NCBI GenBank assembly: GCA_932521035.1 | Contig: OW051494.1 | Location: forward strand, 482,001 to 546,000 | From: Oscheius dolichura | Taxonomy: Eukaryota > Nematoda > Chromadorea > Rhabditida > Rhabditidae | DNA length: 64,000 nucleotides | Reading direction: 5' to 3' | Shown here: positions 21,115-31,104 of the stretch, in pieces | How the letters are laid out: every line of letters starts with the position of its first letter | How positions within the stretch are numbered: the first letter of the stretch is position 1 | Made by a program: the position numbers and the translations under genes | Notes under the pieces: generated by a model | Databases searched by the model: none | What the model was told of the DNA's origin: nothing | Seen by the model: only the letters and a program-made list of their open reading frames with translations

Positions 21115-23060
21115 CTGAAAATGATGGTCTTTGTCTTTCGTCTGTCAAGGTTAATGCAAAGTAGCATTCCCAGGGTTCTTTGGAAACCGGAGTGTCGGGC
21201 TTTTGTGTCCGTATCTTGGTCATTTCTGAGTCGATTTCAAAAATTCAACGACCCAGTTGGAGAGCATGTCCAGATGATTCTAACGAATTCCGTTGCAGCT
21301 CAACAAAAAAACCCTGCAGCCTCGCAAACGTTGACTTGGTCGAGGTTAGCCACAGGAAGCGTTACGTTACGTTCAAAGTTTTTGAGGCTACCGAATTTTT
21401 TGTCAGTCCGTTTGAGCTGTGACCAGGCTCGTTAGAATCGTCTCGACGTGCTCTCCAATTAGGTCTTTGAATCTTCAAACTCGACTCAGAAAGGACCAAG
21501 ATAGGGACACAAACAGCGAATCCGACTCCTCACCAACCCTCCTTCCTCACCAAATGCTTTTCCATAAGATCACAAAATTGAGATATCCGCGAAAACATTA
21601 TTTTCACCACTGAAACGCTATTTTGGTTTATATCGCAGCTATTTTGTGTTATGGAAAATAACATATACCACCGGGTCCGCTATAAAATTCTGAACTAGAT
21701 AAATGCGAAAAAAAGAATCAAGGTCGAATTAGTCGAATGCGGTGAGCATTTGGTGAGGAAGGAGGGTTGGTGAGGCGTCGCATTGGCCGACACACCCGTA
21801 TTGCATCCAAAACCCAAAGCCCGAAATTGGGACGAACGTTCAAGCACACCGTAAAAAACTCACCCGGTGATATCACCGGGTGTGCTTGAACGTTTGCCCG
21901 AAATTGGGCATTATGCCCATGCATGGTGTACGCTGCGAAAAGAGTTATATCGTTACAGGATCAGTGAAATATGCATTTCGTGCCCCTGGAATTATTTCTT
22001 TAAAACCAGAACAAATGGCCCCTCTTCAATGTTTCCACTACGGCCGCTGCTAGAGGAAAATTCCTAACCTCCCAACTCTGCTCTACAAGATACTGCTTGA
22101 GTTTTAGAAAATGATCAAGAAATGAGCAAACTACAGATGCAAACGCGGCGCGGAAATTTCTAATGTACAATAGAGCCAAAAGTATTGCAGCGTTTGTCTG
22201 ATTGAGCGCAGTTGCGTTGCGACCATGGCGCTCGCGCCGAGAGCCCCCGCACTGATTGTCTTTATTTTTTTAGGGTGCGCGTCTATTATAGCCTTTAAGG
22301 TACATTAAAATTATTACGTCGCTGCAGCGGTGGCTCCCATCACAATGACCACAAACAGCGCAGGGGGCAGCAGGAGGCGGCTGGGGCAGCTGAGCCATCT
22401 GAATGACTAATCCCTGGATTTCTCTGTATTTATAGCAAAACCTTAATAGCTTAGTCATGTAAAAACAAGAAATGAGAATCGGATTGCACCTGTATTCCTA
22501 ATTTAGATCGTGTACCTCAGGTCCTCGCACAAGTGTCAGAAATCCATCTTTTTAACCCCTTTAACACAGGAAACCACCATAAAGACTAACCATTATTGAA
22601 ACTAACCCGAACCTTGAGGATCGGACGACGATATCGCCTTTAACAGTGCCAGTAGTGTCAGGCAGCAATGCCTTTCCTTCTCATGTACAATACATTGGGT
22701 CTTATTAGCTAGGGTGGTGGATATGTTGACCTTACATGTTTTCAAAAACTGTTTTACGATGCATACGATCACTCTCAATGAAGGTCTTGATATAGTGGAT
22801 TCAACAAAGTAAATATAAAAAACCCACATAATTTCGTAAACTTTTAATACAACCCCACTTGTAATTGTAACCCCCTAAAAACGATTGAACCATAGAGCCG
22901 CATGAGATTCTACCACAAGTTTTACGGTAAAGAAAAGCCGTAAGCCTGACTGGGGATCAAACGAACCGTACCACTTGTGACTGCATTCCCTTTGCAATGA
23001 CGCCAGAACCGGTACCATCACCTTGACAATGAGTCGAAATAAGTTTCGTCAATTTTACAG
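21115..23060. other. Gene-poor gap with inverted repeats
   Basis: I see no supported gene. A perfect 28-bp inverted repeat (core CACCAACCCTCCTTCCTCAC) has arms at about 21526-21555 and 21744-21773. A larger palindrome centres at about 21873. One minus-strand frame (22270-22458) has a CAVCGHCDGSHRC patch but no splice support. A box B-like TTCG motif at about 22950-23000 is not a complete tRNA. Confidence 0.45.
21832..21896. repeat. Nested palindrome
   Basis: The perfect palindrome CACCCGGTGATATCACCGGG is enclosed by inverted arms AACGTTCAAGCACACC and GGTGTGCTTGAACGTT. GCCCGAAATTGGG occurs as a direct repeat on both sides. It would form a strong cruciform or hairpin. Confidence 0.75.
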
Positions 23061-23065
23061 AACAT

Positions 23066-25271
23066 TTACTGAAATTCAGGGCAAATAATCTGCTTGATCT
23101 CCTTTTCAATATCCCTCATCGGGAAGACAAAGTTCCGGGTGTCTATGAGTCCCAGGAACCGTTCGTACGACGCCCAATCGGTCAGAACAGCGATTGCGAA
23201 ATAGATCTTCTGCCTTTTTAAGCTGTCCGCAAAGAGTGTCAATATAAATTCCTTCTCTTTTCTTCCAGTAGTTATTGAAATGACCAGTCGATCGGTATAG
23301 AAGCCATCAGAAAAGGGAGCATACTTTTTGAGCAGTAGGGATTCCCTCCTAGGTTCTACAGGCCGACCATAACTCGTTCCTGGGACTTGCCACGATCCGG
23401 AAGATCCCTGTCCCGCATAGAGTCCAAATGGATTGTATGGGTTAGCAATGGGAGCCTGTTGATAATTTTGGTAGTCATAATTTTCATAGGAGGAACTGGT
23501 CGCTGTTTCTTGTCCAGTAATGTACATCAGAAGGGCATCAGCATCCTCCAAATTCCCTATTATTGGATCTTCCGATTTTCCTCTCGCACCATCGCAATAG
23601 AAATCTTCCGATTTTCCTCTCGCACCATCGCAATAGAAATCTTCCGATTTTCCTCTCGCACCATCGCAATAGAAATCTTCCGATTTTCCTCTCGCACCAT
23701 CGCAATAGAAATCTTCCGATTTTCCTCTCGCACCATCGCAATAGAAATCTTCCGATTTTCCTCTCGCATCATCGCAATAGAATTGAAAGTCCTTTAAATT
23801 ATTACTGTTGTCGCCATATTCGGCATATATATTTCTAATAGAATGGTTGTCAGTAGAACCCATGAATCTCTGAAAATATCTGTTATTTCGGTAAACAGGA
23901 AAACCAATTTCCGAGTTACGAGCCAGTAAGGCGCCTTTTCGGGGGAAGCCTGCCTTTGCGCTTTTTCGGGGCAATAGCCCCAATATACCAATTACAGTAT
24001 GCCAAAGATTAGGCCTATTGCACCGAAAAAGCGCCAAGGCTGCGCGCTTCTCCCGAATATGCACCTTACTGGCCCGGACCTGGTTCGCCGCCCTAGTACG
24101 GCGCTTTTTCGGGGAAACGAGCCAAGTTATTGTTATAGATTACCTTGTAAAACGTTAAAAGGTGGCGATAGACGTTTTCAAAGCGTTGTGGTTCGTTGTG
24201 TCGCATATAATTATTGATATAATAAATAGAAATACTCGTCTTTTTCAGAATACTATGCATTGCCAACGTTCTATTCACATCTTCTTCCTGTACTTGAACA
24301 AAGGATATATGCTCCTTAAAAAAGGCTCATTATTAAATATGACAAAAGTAAAACTCACGACATTAACCGCGGCATGGTCATAACTCCCCAATACGATATT
24401 ATTATGGTCAACCGAACATGGATGTATAACCAATTTCAGAGGTTTTAAAATAGCGATCAATCCAGGAGGAATGCTACGTTTCTCTTGCGGAAAATGAAAA
24501 ATTAACTTTTCACAGGTGATCTTCTCCGAATGTAGATACACTGCTAAGTCATTAATATCGTCAAACTGAAAACAAAACAGGAATAAAGAGATAGTACGCA
24601 TCTTTTATGGGATACTGTATATCCCAAAGTTCTGAATAGGGCGGCAAACCAGGTCCGGGCCAGTAAGGTGCATATTCGGGGAGATGCGCCGTCTTTGCGC
24701 TTTTCCAGTGCAATAGGTCTATAATCTTTGGCATACTGTAACTGGTATATTGAGAGTACTGCACCGAAAAAGCGCAAAGGCCTCCCCCAAAAAATGCGAA
24801 TTGCTGGCGCGGACCTGGCTTACCGCCCTAATTGCGGGGCCGTGTCGTCTCACCAACTTCACAATGCTCACATACCATTGCATAATTAATAATCAGCTCA
24901 GCTACCCGCATTCCACTGAACCTTTTCAATTTCCAACAGAAAGTCTCACAAGGCTCAAAATCATCAACTGTTTCTTCATTGTTCACTGTCAATTTAAAGT
25001 ATGATGAAGGCGGGCCTTGTGCATGATCTCCATAAATAGGATCTTGTGTGGGTTTGTGAATAGTAATCGTAATTATATCGTTGGTCACAAAGTTTCGGAT
25101 ATGTCTCTCATTCTCTTGAATCGTATTATGGATCCATTTACAGGAACGGGACAGACGGAGGAAGGCGGTTCTGTTCATCTGAGAGAATTGGAAATATATT
25201 AGGGGCAGACTTACTTTAGAGATGATTGAAATTAGAATCTCTGTGGGATAGCCGGACAGGGTGTGAGGCAT
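23066..25271 (-). CDS. F-box protein with a novel C-terminal module and 12-residue repeats
   Basis: Five exons (25215-25271, 24876-25178, 24359-24565, 24144-24287, 23066-23869), all in phase 0, give 504 residues. An N-terminal F-box (LSGYPTEILISIISK, then FLRLSRSCKWIHNTI) is followed by a middle region like other nematode F-box proteins (IPPGLIAILKPLKLVIHP). The last exon has about six 12-residue repeats (ARGKSEDFYCDG), a Tyr/Gln/Pro-rich linker, and a conserved end with RQKIYFAIAVLTDW and DTRNFVFPM. F-box proteins recruit substrates to SCF ubiquitin ligases; the C-terminal module would be the substrate side, by inference. Introns 2 and 4 each hold a MITE. Joining the last exon to the F-box exons rests on phase and splice consensus. 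Confidence 0.7.
23563..23785. repeat. 36-bp tandem repeat, about six copies
   Basis: The unit CTTCCGATTTTCCTCTCGCACC... is 36 bases and near-identical across copies (one carries ATC for ACC). It encodes ARGKSEDFYCDG on the minus strand. Several other frames are also open across it simply because the unit length is divisible by three. Confidence 0.95.
23914..24095. mobile_element. MITE family A, copy 3
   Basis: Inverted-repeat element inside the last intron of the F-box gene. The right end reads GGCCCGGACCTGGTTCGCCG. A further scrap (GGCGCTTTTTCGGGG) adjoins at about 24102. Confidence 0.8.
24639..24829. mobile_element. MITE family A, copy 4
   Basis: Complete element, GGGCGGCAAACCAGG to CTTACCGCCC, with TA on both sides, in an F-box gene intron. 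Confidence 0.85.
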
Positions 25272-25428
25272 GGCTGTGAAATGGAATTGGATTGATTTTA
25301 AGGCGGTGTAAATCCTAACAAAGTAAATCGATAGGTCAGAAGCGATTTTGGAGGGATACACTCTATTTATTGATTACAGTATGCCTAATATTGCAATAAT
25401 TCGTCTCCTTACAGTTTCTATTGTTCGA

Positions 25429-26121
25429 ATGACGCTGCTCTTATTTTCGCTTCAATGTTTCTTGGCTTTCCTTTTCGCGGCGCGAACCCTGTTGCAGGTT
25501 ATAAAACTCTTTCTAATTGCTTTTTTTCAGAGATTTATGGCTTCGGATTTAAAGGACTTCCAGTTCTACTGTCAAGATGCTAGAGAACATCCATTTGATC
25601 CGCAATTGGGTAGATTGGATGGTGCCAACAGGTTGCTGATATACGTTACGGGACAGGAGTTGCCACAAAGGGATACCCCCTTGGACTATGGACATTGTGA
25701 TAAAGAGCCTGCTCCCGTCTTCATATCCAATCCTTCCAATCCACAGGGACCACAAATTAAAGGAGAATTCTCCGTGGATGATGCTCCCACTAAATGGAGT
25801 TCTGAAGATCCGTATAGATGCCATCGGAAACTTGAGAGAAACACAAAGGACTCGCTGCACCTCAAGACTTATTTCCCCTTGGTTGATGGTTTCTACAACG
25901 ATCGACTGATCATTTCGATAACGGAGGGAAGAAACGAAGAAGAAGTTATACTGACGCTTTTTGGGGACAGTTCAAAAAGACAGAAGATCTACTTCGCAAT
26001 CGCTGTTCTGACCGATTGGGCGTCGTACGAACGGTTCCTGGGACTCATGGACACCCGGAACTTTGTCTTCCCAATGAGTGATATTGAAGAGCAGGTCAAA
26101 GAGATTATTTGTCTTGAATAA
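25429..26121 (+). CDS. Paralogue of the F-box C-terminal module with a signal-like N-terminus
   Basis: Exons 25429-25497 and 25531-26121 join in phase 0 to 219 residues; the frame is also open without splicing from 25348. The N-terminus MTLLLFSLQCFLAFLFAA looks like a signal peptide or membrane anchor and there is no F-box. From RFMAS onward it matches the last exon of the minus-strand F-box gene: LKDFQFYCQDARE, LLIYVTGQE, then a C-terminus (RQKIYFAIAVLTDWASYERF, DTRNFVFPM) nearly identical even at DNA level. It lacks the 12-residue repeats. The genes are head to head, starts about 160 bases apart. Function unknown; the start choice is uncertain. Confidence 0.65.
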   Translation: MTLLLFSLQCFLAFLFAARTLLQVIKLFLIAFFQRFMASDLKDFQFYCQDAREHPFDPQLGRLDGANRLLIYVTGQELPQRDTPLDYGHCDKEPAPVFISNPSNPQGPQIKGEFSVDDAPTKWSSEDPYRCHRKLERNTKDSLHLKTYFPLVDGFYNDRLIISITEGRNEEEVILTLFGDSSKRQKIYFAIAVLTDWASYERFLGLMDTRNFVFPMSDIEEQVKEIICLE

Positions 26122-26296
26122 ATTGCTTGCGGCCTCTTTATTATTGCTGTTCCTGTTGATGAGCAGCGTTAGCTTCTTCTCTCAATTAATTTCGAAGTCG
26201 TTCCAATTCTTCTATCAAAGTCTGCTATTCTGCTATCAACTGCTGCTTCTTAAACTATGTAGTGACAAATAAACACTTTTTCCTATTTCGTTGATT

Positions 26297-26559
26297 CTAT
26301 CTATTTTTTCTCTTTCCATCGGCAATTCTTTCATCTATCTCTCGTTTCAAAGTCTTCTCGGCCGCTTCTAGTATCAGCTGAAAATCCTATACTCATTTCC
26401 TTCCAACTGAAATCACCCCAAGTATCATCTTTTTACCATTAACATCTATTGATTTGCTTTTATTTTCTTTAATTTTCTTCTGAACATCACCTATAGTGCT
26501 CAACAATCTTTCAGTCTCCTGAAATTAATAGAATACCTTGAACAAGAGACAAATACCAT
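26297..26559 (-). CDS. Tiny charged coiled-coil peptide
   Basis: A start codon at 26557-26559 abuts an intron. Exons 26444-26518 and 26297-26377 follow, giving 52 residues in phase (METERLLSTIGDVQ..., LILEAAEKTLKREIDERIADG). It has the same flavour as the two coiled-coil genes immediately upstream on the same strand. The one-codon first exon and a GTTAAT donor make the model tentative. Confidence 0.4.
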
Positions 26560-26741
26560 GTTATTCAAGAAGAGAAGGTAGTAAAAGCGACTGAAATTAG
26601 CTGAACAGTTGCGATAAAGAGATGAAGAGGCCCAGGAATGATAAGACTCGGTGACTGTCCCCGGAAGAGATCCATGAACTTTGCCCAATGTACACGGACC
26701 CCCGGTAGTTCAATTTTTATTTTTTCCTATCCTTGTTTTTA

Positions 26742-27310
26742 TTAAGCGTTCTCTCTTATTTCATTCCGGAGCCGATCCAACTCTTCTCTCAAAGCTCCTT
26801 CCTCGTCTACTAATTGATTTCGTTGCTCATCTAGTTGAAGCAGTTCTGCATTGAAATCTGCTAGGACTTCTAGCTCCGGCTAGAAAAAGAATTGTAAGTA
26901 TATATACCGTAGTCAGATCAGTACTTCAACACTTTCCGGTCTATCCCAATCTCTCTTCGGCTCATCAGAAGATTCATCTCCCCTCCGTTCCGACTCTTCT
27001 CGCCACCGTTCCGACTCTTCTCGCCTCCATTCCGACTCTTCTCGCCTCCGTTCCGACTCTTCTCGCCTCCGTTCCGACTTTTCTCGCCTCCATTCCGACT
27101 CTTCTCGCCTCCGTTCCAACTCTTCTCGACTCAAAGCTCTTTCCTCTTCTGCTAATTGATATCGTTGCTCTTCTAGTCGAATTTTTTCAATTTCCACCTG
27201 AAAAGAAACAGAACTGTTATTCATTTTCTAATCATCACCTCAATAAGATCCTTCCTAGAAATAGCATTTTCCAGCTTGGCTTTTTCGTTAATTTGATCAT
27301 GGACGTCCAT
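26742..27310 (-). CDS. Coiled-coil protein with EESERRR repeats
   Basis: Three exons (27239-27310, 26925-27197, 26742-26879) close in phase to 160 residues. It starts MDVHDQINEKAKLENAI. A highly charged helix contains about eight near-identical units of REESERR or REESEWR, encoded by short tandem DNA repeats at about 26985-27125, then LLQLDEQRNQLVDEEGALR and a final LREELDRLRNEIREN. There is no signal peptide. The repeat number is likely to vary between strains. The C-terminal block (ALREEL.(2)LRN) is shared with the gene at 27823-28469, so they are paralogues. Confidence 0.65.
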
Positions 27311-27360
27311 TACAACAACTGCGATACTCTAAAACCATTTGAACATTAGAATATATGAAA

Positions 27361-27625
27361 AAATTACAATATGCCAAAGATTATTGCATAAAAAAAGCAC
27401 AAAGGTTGCGCGCTTCCCCCGAAAATGCGCCATACTGGCCGGGATTTGGTTTAGCGCCCTAGGTGGACGAGTGCCGCCTTTGCGCTTTTTCGGTGCAGTC
27501 GACCTATAATCGTTGCCATACTGTAATTAGTATATTGGGGCTAGTGCACCGAAAAAGCGCAAAGGTGGCGACGCTTAAAGACGCGAAATGCGCCTTACTG
27601 GCCCGGACCTGGTTTCCCGTCCTAC
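27361..27625. mobile_element. Two adjacent MITE family A copies (one partial)
   Basis: A right-half fragment (27365-27460) is followed directly by a nearly complete copy (27463-27625) ending GGCCCGGACCTGGTTTCCCG. They lie between two coiled-coil genes. Confidence 0.8.
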
Positions 27626-27822
27626 AGTTATAAAAAATATCGAGAAAAATGCAGGATATTATAGAGAGGAGGCAAAGGGGGAAGACAATGGAAAGCACCT
27701 GTGAATTTCTGATAAGGGGATGCTAAGGGCGAAGGATGATAAGACGCAGTTATTATCAGACCAAATTTAATGAGGAATGTTTGAAATGTCGCAGATTAAA
27801 ATTTTGACTCTCATTATCTTTA

Positions 27823-28469
27823 TTAATGGTTTCCTTCTTGCCCAGCTGGCAATCTCATTCCATTTCGAAGCTGTGCCAACTCTTCCCGGAGAGCTCTTTC
27901 TTCTGCTATCAACTCTGCCCGTCGCTGTGCTATCCGCCGTTGTTCCGCTTCGAATTCTTGCTGATTAGGATCCGGAACTATCTGTAAAATGTGAATAACT
28001 TCAAGAAAAACTAGAGCCTACATTCGGAACAACAATTCTTTCCGGGTGGGACCAACGGCTTCTCCGCCAATCTTGGGCGCCATCAGCTCGGACTAACGAA
28101 TCCCCCTCCCCTTCTTTTGGTCGCTGCTTTTCTTTGCAACACTCTACTTCCATTGTTAATTGTTCCTCAAGGAATTCAATTCGTTTTTCTTCATTATTTG
28201 CCTCTTGAAGATCAAGATCCAGCTGAAATTAGCTAAACTACCTCATTTTCCACTGTGTACTTATTTTAGACAGTTCCATACAGCTTAATTCATCTTCTAT
28301 CTCGTCTATTCGTTTCAGGACATCGGTTTCAGGAAATACGAGCCCCTAAAATTTATTGGAAGGCTGAAAATAACAAGGAAAACGACTAAATGCATCTATA
28401 ATTTGAAGAGATCCAAAAATAACGAGGAAAAAGAAAAATTACCCTGATATTGTTGAGGTTGAATGCCAT
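27823..28469 (-). CDS. Coiled-coil protein, paralogue of the 26.7 kb gene
   Basis: Start MAFNLNNIR (28443-28469); exon 2 ends near 28261 (FPETDVLKRIDEIEDELS); then an exon with NNEEKRIEFLEEQLTMEV and a last exon from about 27980 (IVPDPNQQEFEAEQRRIAQR ... ALREELAQLRNGMR) ending at 27823. All but one junction close in phase; the acceptor of exon 3 is ambiguous (the best consensus AG breaks the frame, a second AG about 14 bases further restores it). It is about 165 residues, with no signal peptide. A cytoplasmic coiled coil of unknown role. Confidence 0.5.
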
Positions 28470-28584
28470 GAAGGGAGAAGAGGACGAGGGGAAGTAGTTG
28501 AGGAATTGCGATAAGGGGAATACGACAAGGGGTGAGGAAGATAAGACCAAATGGATGCCCCAGAAGTTTGCATAGTTGCGAATA

Positions 28585-28751
28585 TGGCGGTAAACCAGAT
28601 CCGGGTAAGTAAGGCGCGTTTTCGGTGCAATAGTCCCAATATACCAATTACAGTATGCCAAAGATTATAGAAATATTGCACTGAAAAAGCGCAAAGGTGG
28701 CACGCTTCCCCCGAAAATGTGCCTTGCTGGCCCGGACCTGATTTTCCGCCA
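28585..28751. mobile_element. MITE family A, copy 7
   Basis: GGCGGTAAACCAGATCCGGG to GGCCCGGACCTGATTTTCCG, with the left arm shortened. Confidence 0.8.
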
Positions 28752-28754
28752 TAG

Positions 28755-29330
28755 AAAAGAGTGCTTTTAGTGGCGCACAGAGCCCACAGAAGACACAGTT
28801 GGAAAGTACATGTGCAAAATATGGAAGGCTGTAGTAAGGTGTGTAATCTGCGCGGCCAACGCCGCCGCGGCCCTGAACTGTACGTAGAAGGATTCAATAA
28901 AGTTCCTGGTTCTCCGCCGGCTGGCACGGATACTCGTCTCGAGCCTTGTCAAAACAGGTGAGAACGATTACTACCGATTTTGGTCCCTTACTCTTTCTAG
29001 CTCCCCTTATAACTCTTAATCGTATCCCTTAAAAAGGCCTTCTTGCCATTTCCTCGATTTTTACGGACCAAAAAGAACCTTCTCTTCGTTTTCCAGCGTA
29101 TTTTCTCACTGGCAAGAACCTATTCCTCCTATTCCCCTGATATTTCTTTGATCGGAGAACATGTTCCGTGCACCCGCCAGGGGAAACCCGCTCTTTATCT
29201 CAAGCGTGAGTCTGATCGCCCATAATATCCGAAATATCAACAACAACAATATAAACAGCATTCATTCGTGTCTTTTTTACGGTGATTCATACAAAAACAA
29301 TTAGGCATAATCAGGTCAAAATGTGTGATA
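28755..29330. other. Gap, no supported gene
   Basis: A 66-codon plus frame (28761-28961) runs to a possible GTGAGA donor, but I cannot connect it to a convincing exon. Confidence 0.3.
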
Positions 29331-29960
29331 TTACAGTACACAATAAATGGAAACAATAGGATTTCCATCAAGTTTAAGTTGCCCTGTTGCTTGATCACAG
29401 ATCCAATTTGTTGGGATACCACCTGACGGCATGCAATCGGTAGTATATGCTCCTTACCACTGACAACCGACAAATATCACCTCACAAGTATCAGACATTG
29501 TTATCGCAAGATTATCGAAACTCATACTCGCGCATCCCATCAAGTTGCGGGCGGAACGCATCCCATCAAGTTGCGGGCGGAACTGGGCAGCAGGTCTCTG
29601 AAAAGTTTGGGAAATTAAAACCGGGCATTTTCGATGGCCGGTGCCAACTACAGTAATCTCTTTGAGACCAGGGCGCCAAACCAGGTCCGGGCGAGTAACA
29701 TTTTCCGGGGAAGCGCGCCACTTTGCGCTTTTTCGGTGCAACAGGTCTATAATCTTTGGCATACTGTAATTGGTATATTGGGGCTATTGCACCGAAAAAG
29801 CGCAAAGGTGGCGCGCTTCCCCCGAAAAAGCGCCTTACTGGTTTTCCGCCCTATTTTGGACCTTAACAGTTATTATAACCCGCTTACTTTCTGTAGTAGT
29901 CGTGGTAGAAGCTGTGGAAGTGGTGGTGACTGACTGAAGAGTTGTGGTCGTTACGCCATT
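29331..29960 (-). pseudogene. C6-domain-like secreted gene, probably broken
   Basis: The last exon encodes CGIPTNWICDQATGQLKLDG and ends with a lone Cys (IYCVL). It joins in phase 1 through a GTGAGG donor to MGCASMSFDNLAITMSDTC. This pattern matches the exon at 62.9 kb (DETCIEVD...LTCNPTSQRLQVG...FYCMA) and resembles the nematode C6 domain, typical of secreted proteins. A Thr-rich exon (TTTSTASTTTTTE, about 29893-29950) lies upstream, as in C6 proteins, but its phase does not fit. A 26-bp tandem duplication at about 29529-29581 shifts the frame of the middle exon, and a MITE fills the intron. Confidence 0.45.
29671..29851. mobile_element. MITE family A, copy 8
   Basis: GGGCGCCAAACCAGGTCCGG to TACTGGTTTTCCGCCC, inside the C6-like gene and about 300 bases upstream of the PP1 start. 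Confidence 0.8.
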
Positions 29961-30150
29961 TGGCGGGGCCGATTGTTGTTACCGGGTCATTTGGAAAACA
30001 ATCACGCAAACAGAAGGCCTCCTCGAGGATAGAAGAGAGCGGCTTCCCCGGCCGGATATCTTGTCTTCTCCTGTCAAGTTCCTTGTCAATTCGCACGAAC
30101 CATTTCATTAGTGCTTCTGTTCTACTCGCCATCGGCTGCTGTCTCCCAAA

Positions 30151-31101
30151 ATGGCCAACAGCAAGATCCCGAGAATTGACCCAGATGACGTGATCTGCAA
30201 ATTGCTGAATGTGGGAACGCCGTGCAACGAGCTGAAGGTGGTGATGAAGGAGTCGGACATCCTGACGTTGTGTGTGAATGCGCGGGAGTCGTTCCTGAAC
30301 CAGCCGCCGATGGTCGAAGTGGAGCCGCCGATAAAGATCTGCGGAGACACGCACGGCCAATACGGAGATGTGCTGCGCCTCTTCGACCGGGGCGGCTTCC
30401 CCCCGCTGGTGAACTATCTCTTCCTCGGCGACTACGTGGACCGCGGCCGGCAGAATCTCGAGACGATCATCCTCCTCCTGGCCTACAAGGTCCGCTACCC
30501 GAACAACTTCTTCCTCCTGCGCGGCAACCACGAGTGCCAGGCCATCAACCAGGTCTACGGCTTCTTCGAAGAGTGTTGTCGCCGCTACTCGCAGAGGGTC
30601 TACGAGTTCTTCCAGGAAGTCTTTGCCACGATGCCCTACACAGGACTGGTGTCCGGCAAGATCCTCTGCATGCATGGCGGCCTCTCGCCGAAGCTCAAGT
30701 CCCTCGACCAGCTGCGGGCCATCCAGCGGAATATCCTCAACCCGGCCAACCCCTCGCTGCACTTGGACCTGCTCTGGAGCGACCCGGACGTGGGCGCCTC
30801 CGGCTGGGAGGAGAGCACCCGTGGCGTGTCGTACGTCTTTGGGCCGGATGCCGTGGCGGACGCCCTCAAGACACTGGGCATCGACCTCGTCGCCCGGGCT
30901 CACCAGGTAGTCCAGGATGGATACGAATTCTTCGCCAACGGGAGGCTCGTGACCATCTTCTCCGCCCCTCACTACTGTGGCTCCTTCGACAATAAGGCCG
31001 CTATGATGCACGTCGACGAGACCCTTGTCTGTTCGTTCCACGTCCTGCAACCTTCCCTCAGAATGACCAAAGTCGCCGCGACTGGCAGCAGCAAGAAATA
31101 A
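30151..31101 (+). CDS. PP1-type Ser/Thr protein phosphatase catalytic subunit, intronless
   Basis: One exon, 316 residues, full length for PP1. The metallophosphatase motifs are all present: GDTHGQYGD (Thr where PP1 usually has Ile), GDYVDRG, GNHE, MHGG, RAHQ and [11 protein letters not shown]. It dephosphorylates Ser/Thr substrates selected by regulatory subunits; nematode genomes carry expanded, often male-germline PP1-like genes, and this may be one. It lacks introns and has much higher GC than its neighbours, as a retrocopy under selection would. The start follows CCCAAA. AATAAA lies at about 31099 and 31130. Confidence 0.95.
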   Translation: MANSKIPRIDPDDVICKLLNVGTPCNELKVVMKESDILTLCVNARESFLNQPPMVEVEPPIKICGDTHGQYGDVLRLFDRGGFPPLVNYLFLGDYVDRGRQNLETIILLLAYKVRYPNNFFLLRGNHECQAINQVYGFFEECCRRYSQRVYEFFQEVFATMPYTGLVSGKILCMHGGLSPKLKSLDQLRAIQRNILNPANPSLHLDLLWSDPDVGASGWEESTRGVSYVFGPDAVADALKTLGIDLVARAHQVVQDGYEFFANGRLVTIFSAPHYCGSFDNKAAMMHVDETLVCSFHVLQPSLRMTKVAATGSSKK

Positions 31102-31104
31102 AGT

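Noticed and set aside
22920..23005. Possible tRNA on the minus strand
   Set aside because: A T-arm-like TTCG is present but no acceptor or D-stem pairs with it.
23563..23785. CRISPR-like array
   Set aside because: The 36-bp units are contiguous without unique spacers and encode protein in a eukaryotic gene.
23387..23838. Plus-strand repeat frames (FRFSSRTIAIEI and NLPIFLSHHRNR units)
   Set aside because: They are shadow frames of the 36-bp coding repeat read on the minus strand.
29884..31050. 388-codon minus-strand open frame
   Set aside because: It is exactly antisense to the PP1 gene, with low-complexity composition; an effect of GC-rich codon use.
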